A stretch of DNA of 64,000 nucleotides from Mercurialis annua (lineage: Eukaryota > Streptophyta > Magnoliopsida > Malpighiales > Euphorbiaceae). Shown piece after piece: positions 39,708 through 54,600 of this stretch (its first letter is position 1; the number at the start of each line of letters is the position of its first letter). The stretch covers positions 25,714,628-25,778,627 of the forward strand of contig NC_065576.1 of the NCBI RefSeq assembly GCF_937616625.2, read 5' to 3'. The notes below the pieces were generated by a model. That model saw nothing but the letters and a program-made list of their open reading frames with translations. It was not told the DNA's origin and searched no databases. Both the position numbers and the translations under genes were made by a program.

Positions 39708-42700
39708 ACGCGTCGTTCCGATTACCTAAGCATGGTTAGGTTATATTACACAAAGTGTGTGAAAAAGTGACACTAGATTAGTACGACGCGTCTCAAGTCT
39801 CTCTAACACATTTTTCCAACTACCTAAGCATGGCTAGGTTATACTACGCAAAATGTGCGTGAAAAGTGATGCTAGATTAGTATGTCGCGTATCAAGTCTC
39901 TCTAACGAGTCGTTCCGATTTCCTAAGTATGGTTAGCTAATATTACGCAAAGTGTGCGTAAAAAGTGACGCTAGATTAGTATTACGCGTCTCAAGTCTCT
40001 TTAACGCGTCATTTCGATTACCATGCTTATGTCGCATCACAAGTCTCTTTATTCATCGTTCCGATTACCTAAGCATGGTTAGGTTATATTACGCAAAGTG
40101 TGCGTGAAAAGTAACAATAGATTAGAATGTCGCCTCTTAAGTCTCTCTAACGTTTTGTTCCGATTACCTAATCATGGTAAGGTTATATTACGCAAAGAGT
40201 GCGTGAAAATTTATGTTAGATTAGTATGTCGCGTCTCAAGTCTATTTATCGCGTCGTTCTGATTACCTAAGCATGGTTATGTAGTATTATGCAAAATGTG
40301 CGTGAAAAATGACAATGGATTAGTATGTCGCATTTCAAGTTTATCTAACGCGTCTTTCCGATTACCTAAGCATGGTTAGGTAATATTACGCAAAGTGTGC
40401 CTGAAAAGTGACGCTAGATTAGTATGTCGCATCTCAAGTCTCTATAACGCGTCGTTTCAATTACCATGCTTATCTCGCGTCATAAGTCTCGTTAACGCGT
40501 CGTTACAATTACCTAAGCATGGTTAGGTTATATTAAGCAAAGAGTGCGTGAAAAGAGGCGCTGGATTAGTATGTCGCGTCCCTAGTTCTCAAACGCGTCG
40601 TTCCGATTTTCTAAGCATGGTTAGGTTATATTACGCAAACTGTGCGTTTAAGGTGATGCTAGATTAGTAGGGCGAGTTTCAAGTCTCTTTAATGTGTTGT
40701 TTCGATTACCATGCTTATTTCGCGTCACAAGTCTCTCTAACGCGTCTTTCCGATTACCTAAGCACGGTTAGGTTATATTATGCAAAGTGTTCGTGAAAAA
40801 TGACAATAGATTAGTATGTCGCTTCTCAAGTCTATCTAACGCATCGTTCCGATTACCTAAGCATGGTTAGGTTATATTACGCAAAGTGTGCTTGAAAAGT
40901 GACACTAAATTATTATGTCGCGTCTAAATTCTCTTTAACGCGTTGTTCCGATTACCTAACCATGGTTATGTTATATTATGCGAAGTGTGTGTAATGAGTG
41001 ACGCTAGATTAGTATATCGCATCTCAAGTCTCTTCAGCGCGTCGTTCCGATCTCCTAAACATGGTCAGGATATATTACGCAAAGTGTGCGTAAAAGGTGA
41101 CGCTAGATTAGTATGTCGCGTCTTAAGTTCTCTAACGCGTTGTTCCGATTTCCTAGGCATGGTTTGTTTATATAACGCAAAGTGTACTTGAAAAGTGACA
41201 CTAGATTACTATATCGCATCTCAAGTCTCTCTAACATGTCGATATGATTACCTAAGCATCATGGTTAGGTTATTACTCAAAGTGTGCGGGAAAAGTGATG
41301 CTAGATTAGTATGTCGCGTTTCAAGTCTCTTTCACGCGTCGTTCCTATTACCTAAGCATGGTTAGGTTATATTATGCAAAGTATGCACGAAAAGTGCCGC
41401 TAAAATAGTATGTTGCGTCTTGTCTCTTTAACGCACCGTTCTGATTACCTAAGCATGGTTAGGTTATATTACGCCAAGTGCGCGTTGAAAGTGTCGCTAG
41501 GTTAGTATGTCGCGTCACAAGTCTCTCTAACGCGTCGTTCCATTACCTAAGCTTTGTTAGGTTATATCACACATAGTGTGCGTGAAAAGTGACGCTAGAT
41601 TAGTATGTCACGTCTCAATTCTCTTTAATGCGTCGTTCCGATTACCTAATTATGGTTAGGTTATGTTACGCAAGTGTGCGTGAAAAGTGACGCTAGATTT
41701 GTATGTCGCGTCTCAAGTTTCCTTAACGTGTCGTTCCGATTACCTAAGCATGGTTTGGTTATATTACGCAAAGTGCGTATGAAAAGTGACAAAAGATTAT
41801 TAGTAAGTCGCCTCTCAAGTCACTTTAACGCGTCGTTCTAATTACCTAAGTATGGTAGGTTATATTACATGAAGTGTGCGTGAAAAGTGACACTAGATTA
41901 GTATGTCACATATTTAGTCTCTTTAATGCGTCGTTCCGATTACCTAAGTATGGTTAGGTTAGTTTACGCAAAGTGTGCGTGAAAAGTGACGCTAGATAAG
42001 TATGCCGCGTCACAAGTTTCTCTAAAGCGTCGTTCCGAATACCTAAGCTTGGTTAGGTTATATTACGCGAAGTGTTCATGAAAAGTAACAATAGATTAGT
42101 ATGTCGTGTCTCAATTCTCTTTAACTCGTCATTCCAATTATCTAAGCATGGTTAGGCTATGTTACGCAAAGCGTGCTTGAATAGTGACGCTAGATTAGTA
42201 TGTTGTGTCTCAAGTCTCTTTAACGCGTCGTTCCAATTACCTAAGCATGGTTAGTGTATATTACGCCAAGTGCGCGTTAAACATTTTGCTAGATTAGTAT
42301 GGCGCGTCTCAAGTCTCTCTAACGCGTCAGTTCGATTACCATGCTTATGCAGCGTCACAAGTCTCTCTAACACATCGTTCCGATTACCTAAGCATGGTTA
42401 GGTTATATTACGCAAAGTGTGCGTGAAAAGTCACAAAAGATTAGTATGTTATGTCTCAAGTCTCTTTATCGCGTCTTTTCGATTACCTAAGCATGGTTAG
42501 GTTATTTTACGCAAAGTGTGCATGAAAAGTGACACTAGATTAGTATGTCGCGTCTCAAGTCACTTTAACGCGTAGTTACGATTACCAAAGCATGGTTAGG
42601 TTATATTATGCAAAATGTGCGTGAAAAGGGAAGCTAGATTAGTATGTCGCGTCTCACGTCTCTTTAAGTTCTGATTACCTATGCATGGTTAGGTTATATT

Positions 42701-45107
42701 ACGCAACATTTGCGTGAAAAGTGATGCTAGATTAGTATGTTGCGTCTTAAATTTCTTAAATGCATCATTTTGATTACCTAAGCATGGTAAAAGTTATAGT
42801 ATGCGTGAAAAGTGACGCTAGATTACATGTCGCTTCATAAGTCTCTCTAACGCATCGTTCTGATTATTACCTAAGCAAAGTTAGGTTATATTATACAAAG
42901 TGTGCGTGAAAAGTCACCATAGCGTCACAAGTCTCTTAAACGCGTTGTTCCGATTACCTAAGCATGGTTAGGTTATTTTATGCAAAGTGCAAAGTGACGC
43001 TAGATTAGTATGTCGCATCTCAAGTCTCTTTAACGCGTTGTTCTGATTACTTAAGCATGGTTAGGTTATATTATGCAAAGTGTGCATGAAAAGGGACGCT
43101 AGATTAGTATGTCGCGCCTCAAGTCTCTCTATCGCGTCGTTCCAATTACCTAAGCATGACTAGGTTATATTACGCAAAATTTGCGTGAAAAATGCCGCTA
43201 GATTAGTATGTCATGTCTCAAGTCTCTTTATCGCGTCTTATCGATTACCATGCTTATCTCGCGTCACAAGTCTCTCTAACGCGTCGTTCGTGAAAAATAA
43301 CAATTGATTAGTATGTTTTGTCCCAAGTCTCTTTAACGCGTCGTTCCGATTACCTAAGCATGGTTAAGTCAATTACGCAAAGAGTGCGTGAATAGTGATG
43401 CTAGATTAAAATGTCGCGTCACAAGTCTCTCTGACGCGTCGTTTTGACTACATAAGTATGGTTAGGTTATATTACGCAAAGTGTGCATGAAAAGTAACGC
43501 AAGATTAGTATGTCGCGTCTCAAGTCTCTTTAACGAGTCGTTCTGATTACCTAAGGATGGTTAGGTTATATTATGAAAATTTGCGTGAAAATTGACGCTA
43601 GATAAGTATGTCGCGTCTCAATTCTCTTTAACGTGTCGTTCTAATTTGCTAAGCATAGTTAGGTCATATTACGCAAAGTGTGCATGAAAAGTGACGCTAG
43701 ATTTGTATGTCGCCTCTCAAGTCTCTTTAACGCGTCGTTCCGATAATCTAAGCATGGTTATGTTATATTCTGCAATGTGTGCGTAAAAAGTGACGCTAGA
43801 TTAGTATGGCGCGTCATAAGTCTCTTTAACGCGTCGTTTCGATTACAATCCTTGTGACGCGTCACAAGTCTCTCTAACGTGTCGTTCCGATTACCTAAGC
43901 ATGGTTAGGTTATATTAAGCAAATAGTGCGTGAAAAGTGGCAGAAGATTAGTAAGTCGCGTTTCAAGTATCTACAATGCGTCGTTCCGATTACCTAATCA
44001 TGGTTAGGTTATATTACGCAAAGCGTGCGTTAAAAGTGCTGCTAGATTAGTATGTCGCGTGCCAAGTCTCTTTGACGCGTCGTTCCGATTACCTAAGCAT
44101 GGTTAGCTAATATTACGAGAAGTGTACGTGAAAAGTCACGCTAGATTAGTATGTCGAGTCACAAGTCTCTCTAACGCGTCGTTCCGATTACCTAAGCATG
44201 GTTAGGTTATTTTACGCAAAGTGTGCGTGAAAAGTGACGCAAGATTAGTATGTCGCGTCTCAAGTCTCTTTAACGCGTCTTCCGATTCCCTAAGAATGGT
44301 TAGGTTATATTAAGAAAAGTGTGCGTGAAAACTGACGCTAGATTAGTATCTCGCGTCTCAAGTCTCTTTAACGCACCGTTCCGATTACCTAAGCATGGTT
44401 AGGTTATATTTCACAAAGTGTGCGTAAAAAGAGATGCTAGATTAGTATGGCACGTCTCAAGTATCTTTGACGCGTTGTTTCGATTACCATGCTTATTTCG
44501 TGTCATAAGTCTCTCTAACGCGTCGTTCCAACTACCTAAGCATGGTTAGGTTATATTACGCAAAGTGCGCGTAAAAAGTGACGCTAGATTAGTATGTCGC
44601 ATCTTAAGTCTCTTTCACGCGTCGTTCCGATTACCTAACCGTGGTTAGGTTACATTACACAAAGAGTACGAGACTAGTGACACTAGATTAGCATGACACG
44701 TCATACGTATCTTTAACGCGTCATTCCGATTACCTAAGCATGGTTAGGTTGTTTTACTCAAAGTGTAAATGAAATGTGATGCTAGATGAGTATGTCGCGT
44801 CTCAAATCTCTTTAACGCGTCGTTCCGATTACCTAAGCTTGGTTAGGATATATTACTCAGAGTGTGCTTGAAAAGTGACGCTAGATTAGTATGTCGCCTC
44901 ACAAGTCTCTTTAACGTGTTGTTCCGATTATCTAAGCATGGTTATGTTATATTACGCAAAGTGTGCATAAAAGGTGACACTAGATTAGTATGTTGCGTCT
45001 CAAGTCTCTTTAACGCGTCGTTCCAATTACCTAAGCATAGTTAGGTTATATTACGCAAAGTGTGCATGAAAATTGACGCTAGATTAGTATGTTTTGTCTC
45101 CAGTCTT

Positions 45108-45126
45108 TTTAACGCATTAAACGCCA
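45108..45126. other. Orientation switch 8 (R to F)
   Basis: R sequence CCAGTCTTTTTAACGCAT is followed by TAAACGCCATACTAATC in F. The F side starts exactly where the direct duplication of 30,630-35,600 begins, so this joint is also a duplication edge. Confidence 0.87.
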
Positions 45127-48100
45127 TACTAATCTAGCGTCACTTTTCACGCACGCATTGCGTATTATAACTTAACAATGCTTAGGTAATTGGAACGACG
45201 CGTTAAATAGACATGAGACGCGATATACTAATCTATTGTCATTTTTCATGCGCACTTTGCGTAATATAACCTAACCATGCTTAGGTAATCAGAACAACGC
45301 ATTAGAGAGACATCTGACGAGACATATGCATGGTAATCGATATGACGCATTAAAGAGACTTGAGACGCGCGATATTAACTAGCGTCACTTTTTACGCACA
45401 CTTTGCGTAATATAACCTAACCATGCTTAGGAAATCGGAACGACGTGTTCGAGAGACTTGAGACGCGACAAATTAATCTAGCCTCACTTTTCAAGCACAC
45501 TTTGCGTAATATAACCTAACCATACTTAGGTAATCGGAACGAGGTGCTAAAGAGACTTGAGACGCGGCATACTAATCTAACGTCACTTTTCACGCAGACT
45601 TTTCGTAATATAACCTAACCATATTTAGGTAATCAAAACGACACGTTAGAGAGACTTGTGACGCGACATAAGCATTGTAATCGAAACGACGCGTTAAATA
45701 GACTTGTGACGAAACATACTAATATAGGGTCACTTTTCACGCACACTTTGCGTAGTATACCTAACGATTCTTAGGTAATCGGAACAACACGTTAAAGAGA
45801 CTTGAGATTGGACATACTAATCTAGCGTCACTTTTCATGCACATTTTGCAAAATATACCTAACCATGCTTAGGTAATCGGAACGACAGGATAAAGAGACT
45901 TGAGACACGACATACTAATCTATTGATCCTTTTCACGCACACTTTGCGTACTATAACCTAATCATGCTTAGGGAATCGGAACGCCGCGTTAGAGAGACTT
46001 ATGACGCGACATAAGCATGGTAATCGAAACAACGCGTTGAAGATACTTGAGACGCGACATACTAATCTAGCGTCACTTTTCACGCAAACTTTGCGTAATA
46101 TAACCTAACCATGCTTAGGTCGTCGGAACAACGCGTTAAAGAGAATTAAGACGTGATGAATTAATCTAGCGTCACTTTTCAAGAACACTTTGCGTAATAT
46201 ATAACCTAACCATGCTTAGGTAATCGGAAACGACACGTTAAAGAGACTTAAGACGCGGCATACTAATCTGGCGTCACTGAAAACGCACACTTTACGTAAT
46301 ATAACCTAACCATGCTTAGGTAAGCGAAGCGACGTGTTAGAGAGACTTGTGACGAGACATAAGAATGGTAATCGAAACAACGCGTTAAATAGACTTGAGA
46401 CGCGACATACTAATCTAGCATTACTTTTCACGCACACTTTGCCTAATAACCTAACCATTCTTAGGTAATCGGAACTACGCGTTAAATAGACATGAGAGGA
46501 GACATACTAATCTAGCGTCACTTTTCACGCACGCTTTGCGTAATATAATCTAAGCATGCATAGGTAATCGGAACAACGCGTTAAAGAGAATTGAGATGCG
46601 ACTTACTAATCTAGCGTCACTATTCCTGCACACTTTGCATAATATAACCTAACCATGCTTAGGTAATCGGAACGACGCGTTAGATACACTTAATACGCGA
46701 CATACTAATCAATTGTCATTTTACACGCACACTTTGCGTAATAATATAACCAAACCATGCTTATGTAATTGGAACCACACGTTAAATAGACTTGAGATGC
46801 GATATACTAATCTATTGTCATTTTTCACGCACACTTTGCGTAATATAACCTAACCATGCCTATGTAATCCGAACGACGCGTTTGAGAGACTTCTGACGCG
46901 ACATAAGCATGGTAATCGGAACTACGCATTAAAGAGACTTGAGACAATACATACTCATATAGGGTCACTTTTTACGCACACTTCGCGTAAGATAACTTAA
47001 CCTTGCTTAGGTAATCGGAACGACGCGTTAAAGACTCTTCAGACTGGACATACTAATCTAGCGTCACTTTTCACGCACATTTTGCATAATATAACCTAAC
47101 CATGCTTAGATAATCGGAACGACGCGTTAAAGAGACTTGTAACGCGACATACTAATCTATTGATCCTTTTCATGCACGCTTTGTGTACTATAACCTAACA
47201 ATGGTTAGGTAATCGGAACGACGCGTGAGAGGGACTTGTGACGTTACATAAGCATGGTAATCGAAAAGAAGCGTTACGGACACTTGACACGCGACGTACT
47301 AATCTAGCATCACTTTCCACGCAAACTTTGTGTAATATAACCTAACCATGCTTAGGCAATCGAAACGATGCGTTAAAGAGAATTGAGACGCGACAAATTA
47401 ATCTAGCGTCACGTTTTACGCACACCTTGCGTAATATAACCTAACCATTCTTAGGTAGTAGGAACGACGCGTTAAATACACTTGAAACGCGACATCCTAA
47501 CCAATTGTCATTTTTCACGCACACTTTGCGTAATATAACCTAACCATGCTTAGGTAATCAGAACGACGTGTTAGAGAGACTTGTGACGCGACATAAGCTT
47601 GGTAATCGAAACAACGCGTTAAATAGACTTGAGACACGCCATACTAATTTAGCGTCACTGTTTACACACACTTTGCATAACCATCCTTAAGTAATCGGAA
47701 CGACGCGTTAAAGAGACTTGAGACGCGACTTACTTATTTAGCGTCACTTTTCACGCACACTTTTCCTAATATAACCTAACCATGCTTAGGTAATCGGAAC
47801 AACGTGTTAAACAAACTTGAGGCGCGACTTACTAATTTAGCGTCACTTTTGACGCATGCTTTGCGTAATATAACCTAACCATGCTTAGGTAATCAGAACA
47901 ATGCGTTGAAGAGAATGGAGACGCGTCATACAAATCTAGCATCACTTTTCACGCAAACTTTGCGTAATATAACCAAACGATGCTTAAGTAATCGGAACGA
48001 TACATCAAATAGACTTGAGATGCTACATACTAATCTAGCGTCACTTTTCACGCACACTTTGCGTAATATAACCTAACCATGCTTAGGTAATCAGAACGAC

Positions 48101-50330
48101 GCGTTAGAGAGACTTCTAACGCGACATAAGCAACATCGATACGACGCGTTAAAGAGACTTGAACGCGACATACTAATCCAGCGTCACTTTTCATGCTTAC
48201 TTTTCCTAATATAACATAGCCATGCTTAGGTAATCGGAACGACGCGTTAGACAGACTTGAGACACGACATAATAATCTAGCGTCACTATTCACGCACACT
48301 TTGCGTAATATAACCTAACCATGCTTTGGTAATTGGAATAACACGGAAAAGAGAATTGAGACGCGACATACTAATCTAGCGTCACTTTTCACGCACACTT
48401 TGCGTAATATAAACTAAGCAAGCTTAGGTAATTGGAAGGACGCGTTAAATAGGCTTGAGATGCGACATACTAATCTATCATCACTTATCATGCACAATTT
48501 GCGTAATATAACCTAACCATGCTTATGTAATCGGAACGACGCGTTAAAGAGACTTGAGACGTGACATACTAATCTATTGATCCTTTTCACGCACACTTTG
48601 CGTACTATAAACTAACCATGCTTAGGTAATCGGAACGACGCGTTAGAGAGACTTGTGACGCGACATAAGCATGGTAATCGAAACGACGCGTTAAAGAGAC
48701 TTGAGACGCGACATACTAATCTAGCGTCACTTTTCACGCAAACATTGCGTAATATAACCTAACCATGCTTAGTTAATCGGAACGACACATTAAAGAGCCT
48801 TGAGACGCAACATACTAATCTAGCGTCACTTTTTTCGCATACCCTGCGTAATATAACTTAACCATGCTTAGGTAATAGGAACGACGCATTAAACAGACTT
48901 GAGACGCGACATACTAATCTATTGTCATTTTTCACGCACACTTTGTGTAATATAACCTAACCATGCTTAAGTAATCGGAATGCCGCGTAAGAAAGACTTG
49001 TGACTCGACATAAGCATGTAATTGAAACGACGCGTTAAAGAGACTTGAAACACGTCATACGATTCTTGAGTCGCATTTTACGCACACTTTGTTTAATATA
49101 ACCTAACCACGCTTAGGTAATCGAAACGACGTGTTAAAGAAACTTTAGACGCGACATACTAATCTAGGATCACTTTTCACGTACACTTTGCATAATATAA
49201 CTTAACCATGCATTGATAATCGGAACGACGCGTTAAAGAGACTTGAGACGCAACATACTAATCTATCGTCACTTTTCACTCACGCTTTCCGTAATATAAC
49301 CTAACCATGCTTAGGTAATCAGAATAACGCGATAAACATAATTGATCCAGCGTGACTTTTTCACACACACTTTGCGTACTATAATAGAAACCATGCTTAG
49401 GTAATCGGAACGACGCGTTAAATTGACTTGAGACGCAACATAATAATCAATTGTCACTTTTCACACACACTTTGCGTAATATAACCTAACCATGTTTAGG
49501 TAATCGGAACGACGCGTTAAAGAGACTTGAGTCACGACATACTAATCTATTAGTACTTTTCACACACACTTTGCGTACAATAACCTAACCATAGTTAGGT
49601 AATCAAAACGACGCGTTAGACAGACTTGTGACGCGACATAAGCATTGTAATCGTAACGACGCATTAAATAGACTTGCGACGCGACATTCTAATCAATTGT
49701 AATTTTAAATTCACACTCTGCGTAATATAACCTAACCATGCTTTGGTAATTGGAACGGCGTGTTAGAGAAAGTTGTGAGGCGACATAAACGACGCGTTAA
49801 AGAGACTTGAAACGCGACATACTAATCTAGCGTCACTTTTCACGGACACTTTGCGTAATATAACATAACGATGCTGAGGTAATCGGAACGACGTGTTAAA
49901 GAGACTTGAGATGCGAGATACTAATCTACCAATACTTTTCATGCATACTTTGCGTAAAATAACCCAACCATGCTTATGTAATCGGGAAGACGCGTTAAAG
50001 AGACTTGAGAAGTGACATGCTAATCTAGCGTCACTTGTCATTCATACTTTGCGCAATGTAACATAACCCTGCTTAGGTAATCGGAACGACACGTTAAAGA
50101 GACTTAAGACGCGGCTTAATAATCTACCGTCACTTTTCCACCACACTTTGCGTAATAGAGCCTAACCATACTTAGGTAATTAGAATGACGCGTTAGAGAG
50201 AGTTGTGACGCAATTTACAAATCTAGCGTTACTTTTCACGCACACATTTCGTAATATAACCTATCCATGCGTAGCTAATCTGAATGACGCGTTAGAGAGA
50301 CTTGTGACGCGGCATACTAATATAGCGTCA
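45118..50330 (+). repeat. Direct duplication partner of about 30,630-35,600
   Basis: The order of monomers, short units and rare variants is shared over about 5 kb. Examples are GAAACATACTAAT at 31,200 and 45,712, the CACTGAAAACGCAC monomer at 31,694 and 46,276, the truncated TTTGCATAACCATCCTTAAG unit at 33,067 and 47,672, and the GAGGCGACATAAACGACGCG unit at 35,047 and 49,777. The offset drifts from about 14,490 to 14,730. Homology ends near 35,600 and 50,330, after CATACTAATATAGCGTCAC. High identity implies a relatively recent event within the array. Confidence 0.88.
48638..48685 (+). repeat. 48-bp short unit, F-strand exemplar
   Basis: The ACGCGT landmarks at 48,638 and 48,686 are 48 bp apart, and the next landmark at 48,785 (mutated to ACACAT) restores the 99-bp step. 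The unit runs normally through the sequence GACTTGTGACGCGACATA, then jumps directly to AGCATGGTAATCGAAACGAC, so 51 bp holding the TCTAGCGTCAC to CCTAACC part are missing. It usually carries TTAGAGAGAC and CTTGTGACG variants and is followed by a full monomer with CGCCATACTAATC and CACTTTTTACGCAC. Approximate positions of other F copies: 480, 716, 1,044, 1,545, 2,133, 2,367, 2,911, 3,531, 4,078, 26,830, 27,660, 31,160, 33,960, 46,010, 55,025 and 56,605. Because the same junction recurs everywhere, it was formed once and then spread. Confidence 0.95.
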
Positions 50331-51649
50331 CTTTTCACACAAACTTAGCGTAATATAACCTAGCCATGCATAGGTAATAGGAACAACGGGTTAAATAGAA
50401 TTGTGACCCGAGAAAAGAATGGTAATCGAAACGACGCTGTAAAGAGACTTGAGACGAATTATACTAATTTAGCGTCACTTTTTACGCACATTTTGCGTAA
50501 TATAACCAAACCATGCTTAGATAATCGAAATGACGCGTTAAAGAAACTTGACACTAGACATAGTCTAACGTTACTTTCCACGCACACGTTGCGTGATATA
50601 ATCAAACCCTACATAGGTAATCGGAACGACGCGTTAGAGAGACGTGTGACGTGACCTATGCATGGTAATCGAAATGATGCGTTAAAGAGACTTGAGATAC
50701 GACATACTAATCTAGCGTTACTTTTTAAGCAAACTTTGCATAATATAACCTAACCATGGTAATCGGAACGACAAATTAAAGAGCTGTGAGACGTGACATA
50801 TTAATCTAGCGTCACTTTTGACGCACACCTTGCGTAAAATAACCTAACCATGCTTAGCTAATCAGAACGACGCGTTAGATAGACTTAAGACGCGACATAC
50901 TAATTTATTGTCATTTTTCACACACACTTTGCGTAATACCTAACCATGCTTAAGTAATCGGAACAACGCGTAAATAGACTTGAGACGCGACATACTAATC
51001 AATTGTTATTTTTTACGCACACTTTACGTAATATAACCTAACCATGCTTTGATAATCGGAACAACGCGTTAAAGAGACTTATGACGCGACATAAGCATGG
51101 TAATCGAAACGACACGTTAAAGAAACTTGAGACGCGCCATACTAATCTAGCGTCACTTTTTACGCACATTTTGTGTAATATAACCTAACCATGCTTAGGA
51201 AATCGAAACGACGTGTTAAAGAGACTTGAGACGCGACATAATAATCTAGCGTCACTTTCACGCACATTTTGCGTAATATAACCTAACCATGCTTAGGAAA
51301 TTGAAACGACGTGTTAGAAAGACTTGAGACGCGACATACTGATCTAACGTCACTTTTCACGCACACTTTGCTTAATATAACCTAACCATGATAATGTAAT
51401 TGGAACAACGCGTTAAAGAGACTTGTGACGCGAGATAAGAATGGTAATCAAAACGACACATTAAAGAGACTTGAGACGAATCATACTAATCTAGCGTCAC
51501 TTTTTACGCACACTTTGCGTATTACAACCTAACCATGCTTAGATAATTGAAACGACGCGTTAATGAGAATTGAGACTGGACATAGTAATCTAGCGTCACT
51601 TTCACGCACACTTTAGGTAATATAACCTAACCATGCTTAGATAATCGAA

Positions 51650-54600
51650 ACAAAGCGTTAAAGAGACTTGTGATGCAACATACTTATATAGCGTCACTTT
51701 TCACGCACACTTTACGTAAAATAACCCAACCGTTGTGTTATACCAGAACGACGAGTTAAAGAGACTTGTGACCCGATATACTAATGTAGTGTCACTTTTA
51801 ACTCACCCTTCGCGTAAAATAACCTAACCATGCTTAGGTAATCGGAATGATGCAACAAAGAGACTTGAGATGCGACCTACTAATCTAGTGACACTTTTAA
51901 AACACACTTTGCGTTATATAACCTAACCATGCTTAGGTAATCGGAACGACGCGTTAAAGAGACTTGAGACGCGACATACTAATCTAGCGTCACTTATAAC
52001 GCATACTTAGGTAATGGGAACGACGTGTTAAAAAGACTGGTGATGTGACATACTTATCTAGCATAACTTTTCACACACACTTTATGTAATATAACCTAAC
52101 CATTGTTAGGTCAGAACGATGAGTTAAAAAGACTTGTGACGCGACATTCTAATCTAGTGTCACTTTTAATGTACACTTTGCGTTATATAACCTAACCATG
52201 CCTAGGCAATCGGAACAACTCGTTGAATAGACTTGTGATGGCACATAGCAATATAGAGTCACTTTTCATGCACACTTTGCGTAATATAACCTAACCATGC
52301 ATAGCTAATCGGAACAGCGCGTTAAAGAGACTTGTGATGCGAAAGAATAATCGAGCGTCACTTTTAACGCACACTTTGCGTAATATAGCCTAACCATGCT
52401 TTGTTATTCAGAACGACGCGATAAAGAGACTTGTGCGCGACATACTTATCTAGCATCACTTTTCACGCACACTTTGCGTAATATAACCTAACCATGCTTG
52501 GGTAATCGGAACGGCGCGTTAAAGAGACTTGTATCTAGCGTCACATTTAACGCACACTTAGCGTAATATAACCTAACCATGCTTAGGTAATCGGAACGAC
52601 GCGTTCAAGAGACTTGAGACTCGACATACTAATATAGCGTCACTTTTGACGCACACTTTGCGTAATATAACCGAATTATACTTAGGTAATCGCAACGACG
52701 CGTTAAAGAGACTAAAGACGCAACATGCTTATAAAGCGTCACTTTTAACGCACACTTTGTGTAATATAACCTAACCATGCATAGGTAATTGGAACGAAGC
52801 GTTAAAGAGACTTGTGACGCGATATACTTTTATTGCGTCATTTTTCATGCACCCTTCACGTAATAACCTAACCATGCTTAGGTAATCGGAACGATGCGAC
52901 AAAGAGACTTGAGACGCGACATACATCTAGCGACACTTTTAAAACACAAGCTTAGGCAATCGGAACGATGCGTGAAAGAGACATGAGACGCGACATACTA
53001 ATATAGCGTCACTTATAACGCACACTTTGCCTAATATAACCTAACAATGATCGGAAAGACGTGTTAAAAAGACTTGTGATGCGACATACTTATATAGCGG
53101 CACTTTTCACGCACAGTTTACGTAATATAACCTAACCATTGTTAGGTCGGAACGACGCGTTAAAAAGGCTTGTGATGCGACATACTAATCTTGCGTCAGT
53201 TTAAACGCACACTTTGGGTCATATAACCTAACCACGCTTAGGTAATCGGAACGACGCGTTAAAGAGACTTGAGACGCGACATACTACTAATCTAGCATCA
53301 CTTTTCACGCACACATTGCATAATATAACCTAACCACGCTTTGGAAATTTGAATGACACGTTAAAGAGATTTGAGACGCGACATACTACTAATCTACCGT
53401 CACTTTTAACTCACACTTTGCGTTATATAACCTAACCATGCTTAGGTAATCGGAACGACTCATTGAATAGACTTGTGACGGGACATAGTAATCTAAATTC
53501 ACTTTTCACGCACACTTTGCGTAATATAACCTAGCCATGCATAGGTAATTGGAACGGAGCGTTAAAGAGACTTGTGACGCGACATAATAATCTAGCGTCA
53601 CTTTTAACGCCCACTTTGTGTAATATAGCCTAACCATGCTTATAGCTAATCGGAACGTCGCATTAAAGACACTTGTGACGCGACATACTTATCTACCGCA
53701 CATTTTGCGTAATATAACCTAACCATGCTTTTAGGTAATCGGAACGACGCGTTAAAGAGACTTGTTTCTAGCATCACATTTAATGCACACTTAGCGTAAT
53801 ATAACCTAGCCATGCTTAGGTAATCGGAACGACGCGTTAAAGAGACTTTAGACGCGACATACTAATTTAGAGTCACTTTTAGCGCACACTTGGCGCAACA
53901 TAACCGAACCATGCTTAGGTAATTGGAACGACGCGTTAAAGTGACATAAGACGCAACATACTTATATAGCGTTACTTCTAACGCACACTTGTAATATAAA
54001 CTAACCATGCATAGGTAATTGAAAGACGCGTTGAAGAGACATACTTATATAGCATCCCTTTTCACGCACACTTTGCATAATATGACCTAACCATGCATAG
54101 GTAATCGGAAAACGCGTTAAAGACACTTGTGACGCGATATAGTAATCTAGCCTCACTTTTAACGCACACTTTGCGTAATGTAACCTAACCATGCTTAGGT
54201 AATCGGAACGACGCGTTAAAGAGAGTTGTTATGCGACTTACTTATATAGCGTCACTTTTCACGGACACTTTGCTTAATATAACCTAAACATGCTTAGGTA
54301 ATTGGAACGACGAGTTAAAGAGACTTGTGACGAGACATACTTATATAGCGTCACTTTTCACGCACACTGCATAATATAACCAAACCATTGTTAGGTAATA
54401 AGAACGACGCGTTAAAGAGACTTGTAACGCGGCATATTAATCTAGTCGCTTTTAACGCACATTTAGCGTAATATAACCTAACCGTGCTTAGATAATCGGA
54501 ACGACGCGTTAAAGAGACTTGTGATGCAACATACTTATATAGCGTCGCTTTTCACGCACACTTTACATAAAATAACCTAACCATTGTTAGGTAATCAAAA

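Larger units (their letters stand above)
35861..45117 (-). repeat. Satellite block 8, R orientation
   Basis: R-orientation array of about 9.3 kb, the largest R block. The region about 39,230-39,720 is the closest to consensus that I saw and has three neighbouring monomers sharing GACGCCAGATTA or GATGCCAGATTA-type variants, suggesting recent local copying. Short units recur (for example 38,422-38,469, near 40,020, 40,460, 42,335 and 43,250). Unlike the other large blocks, I could not find an obvious multi-kilobase partner for it elsewhere in this window. Open frames at 37,071-37,286, 40,943-41,191 and 44,862-45,044 are satellite translations. Confidence 0.95.
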
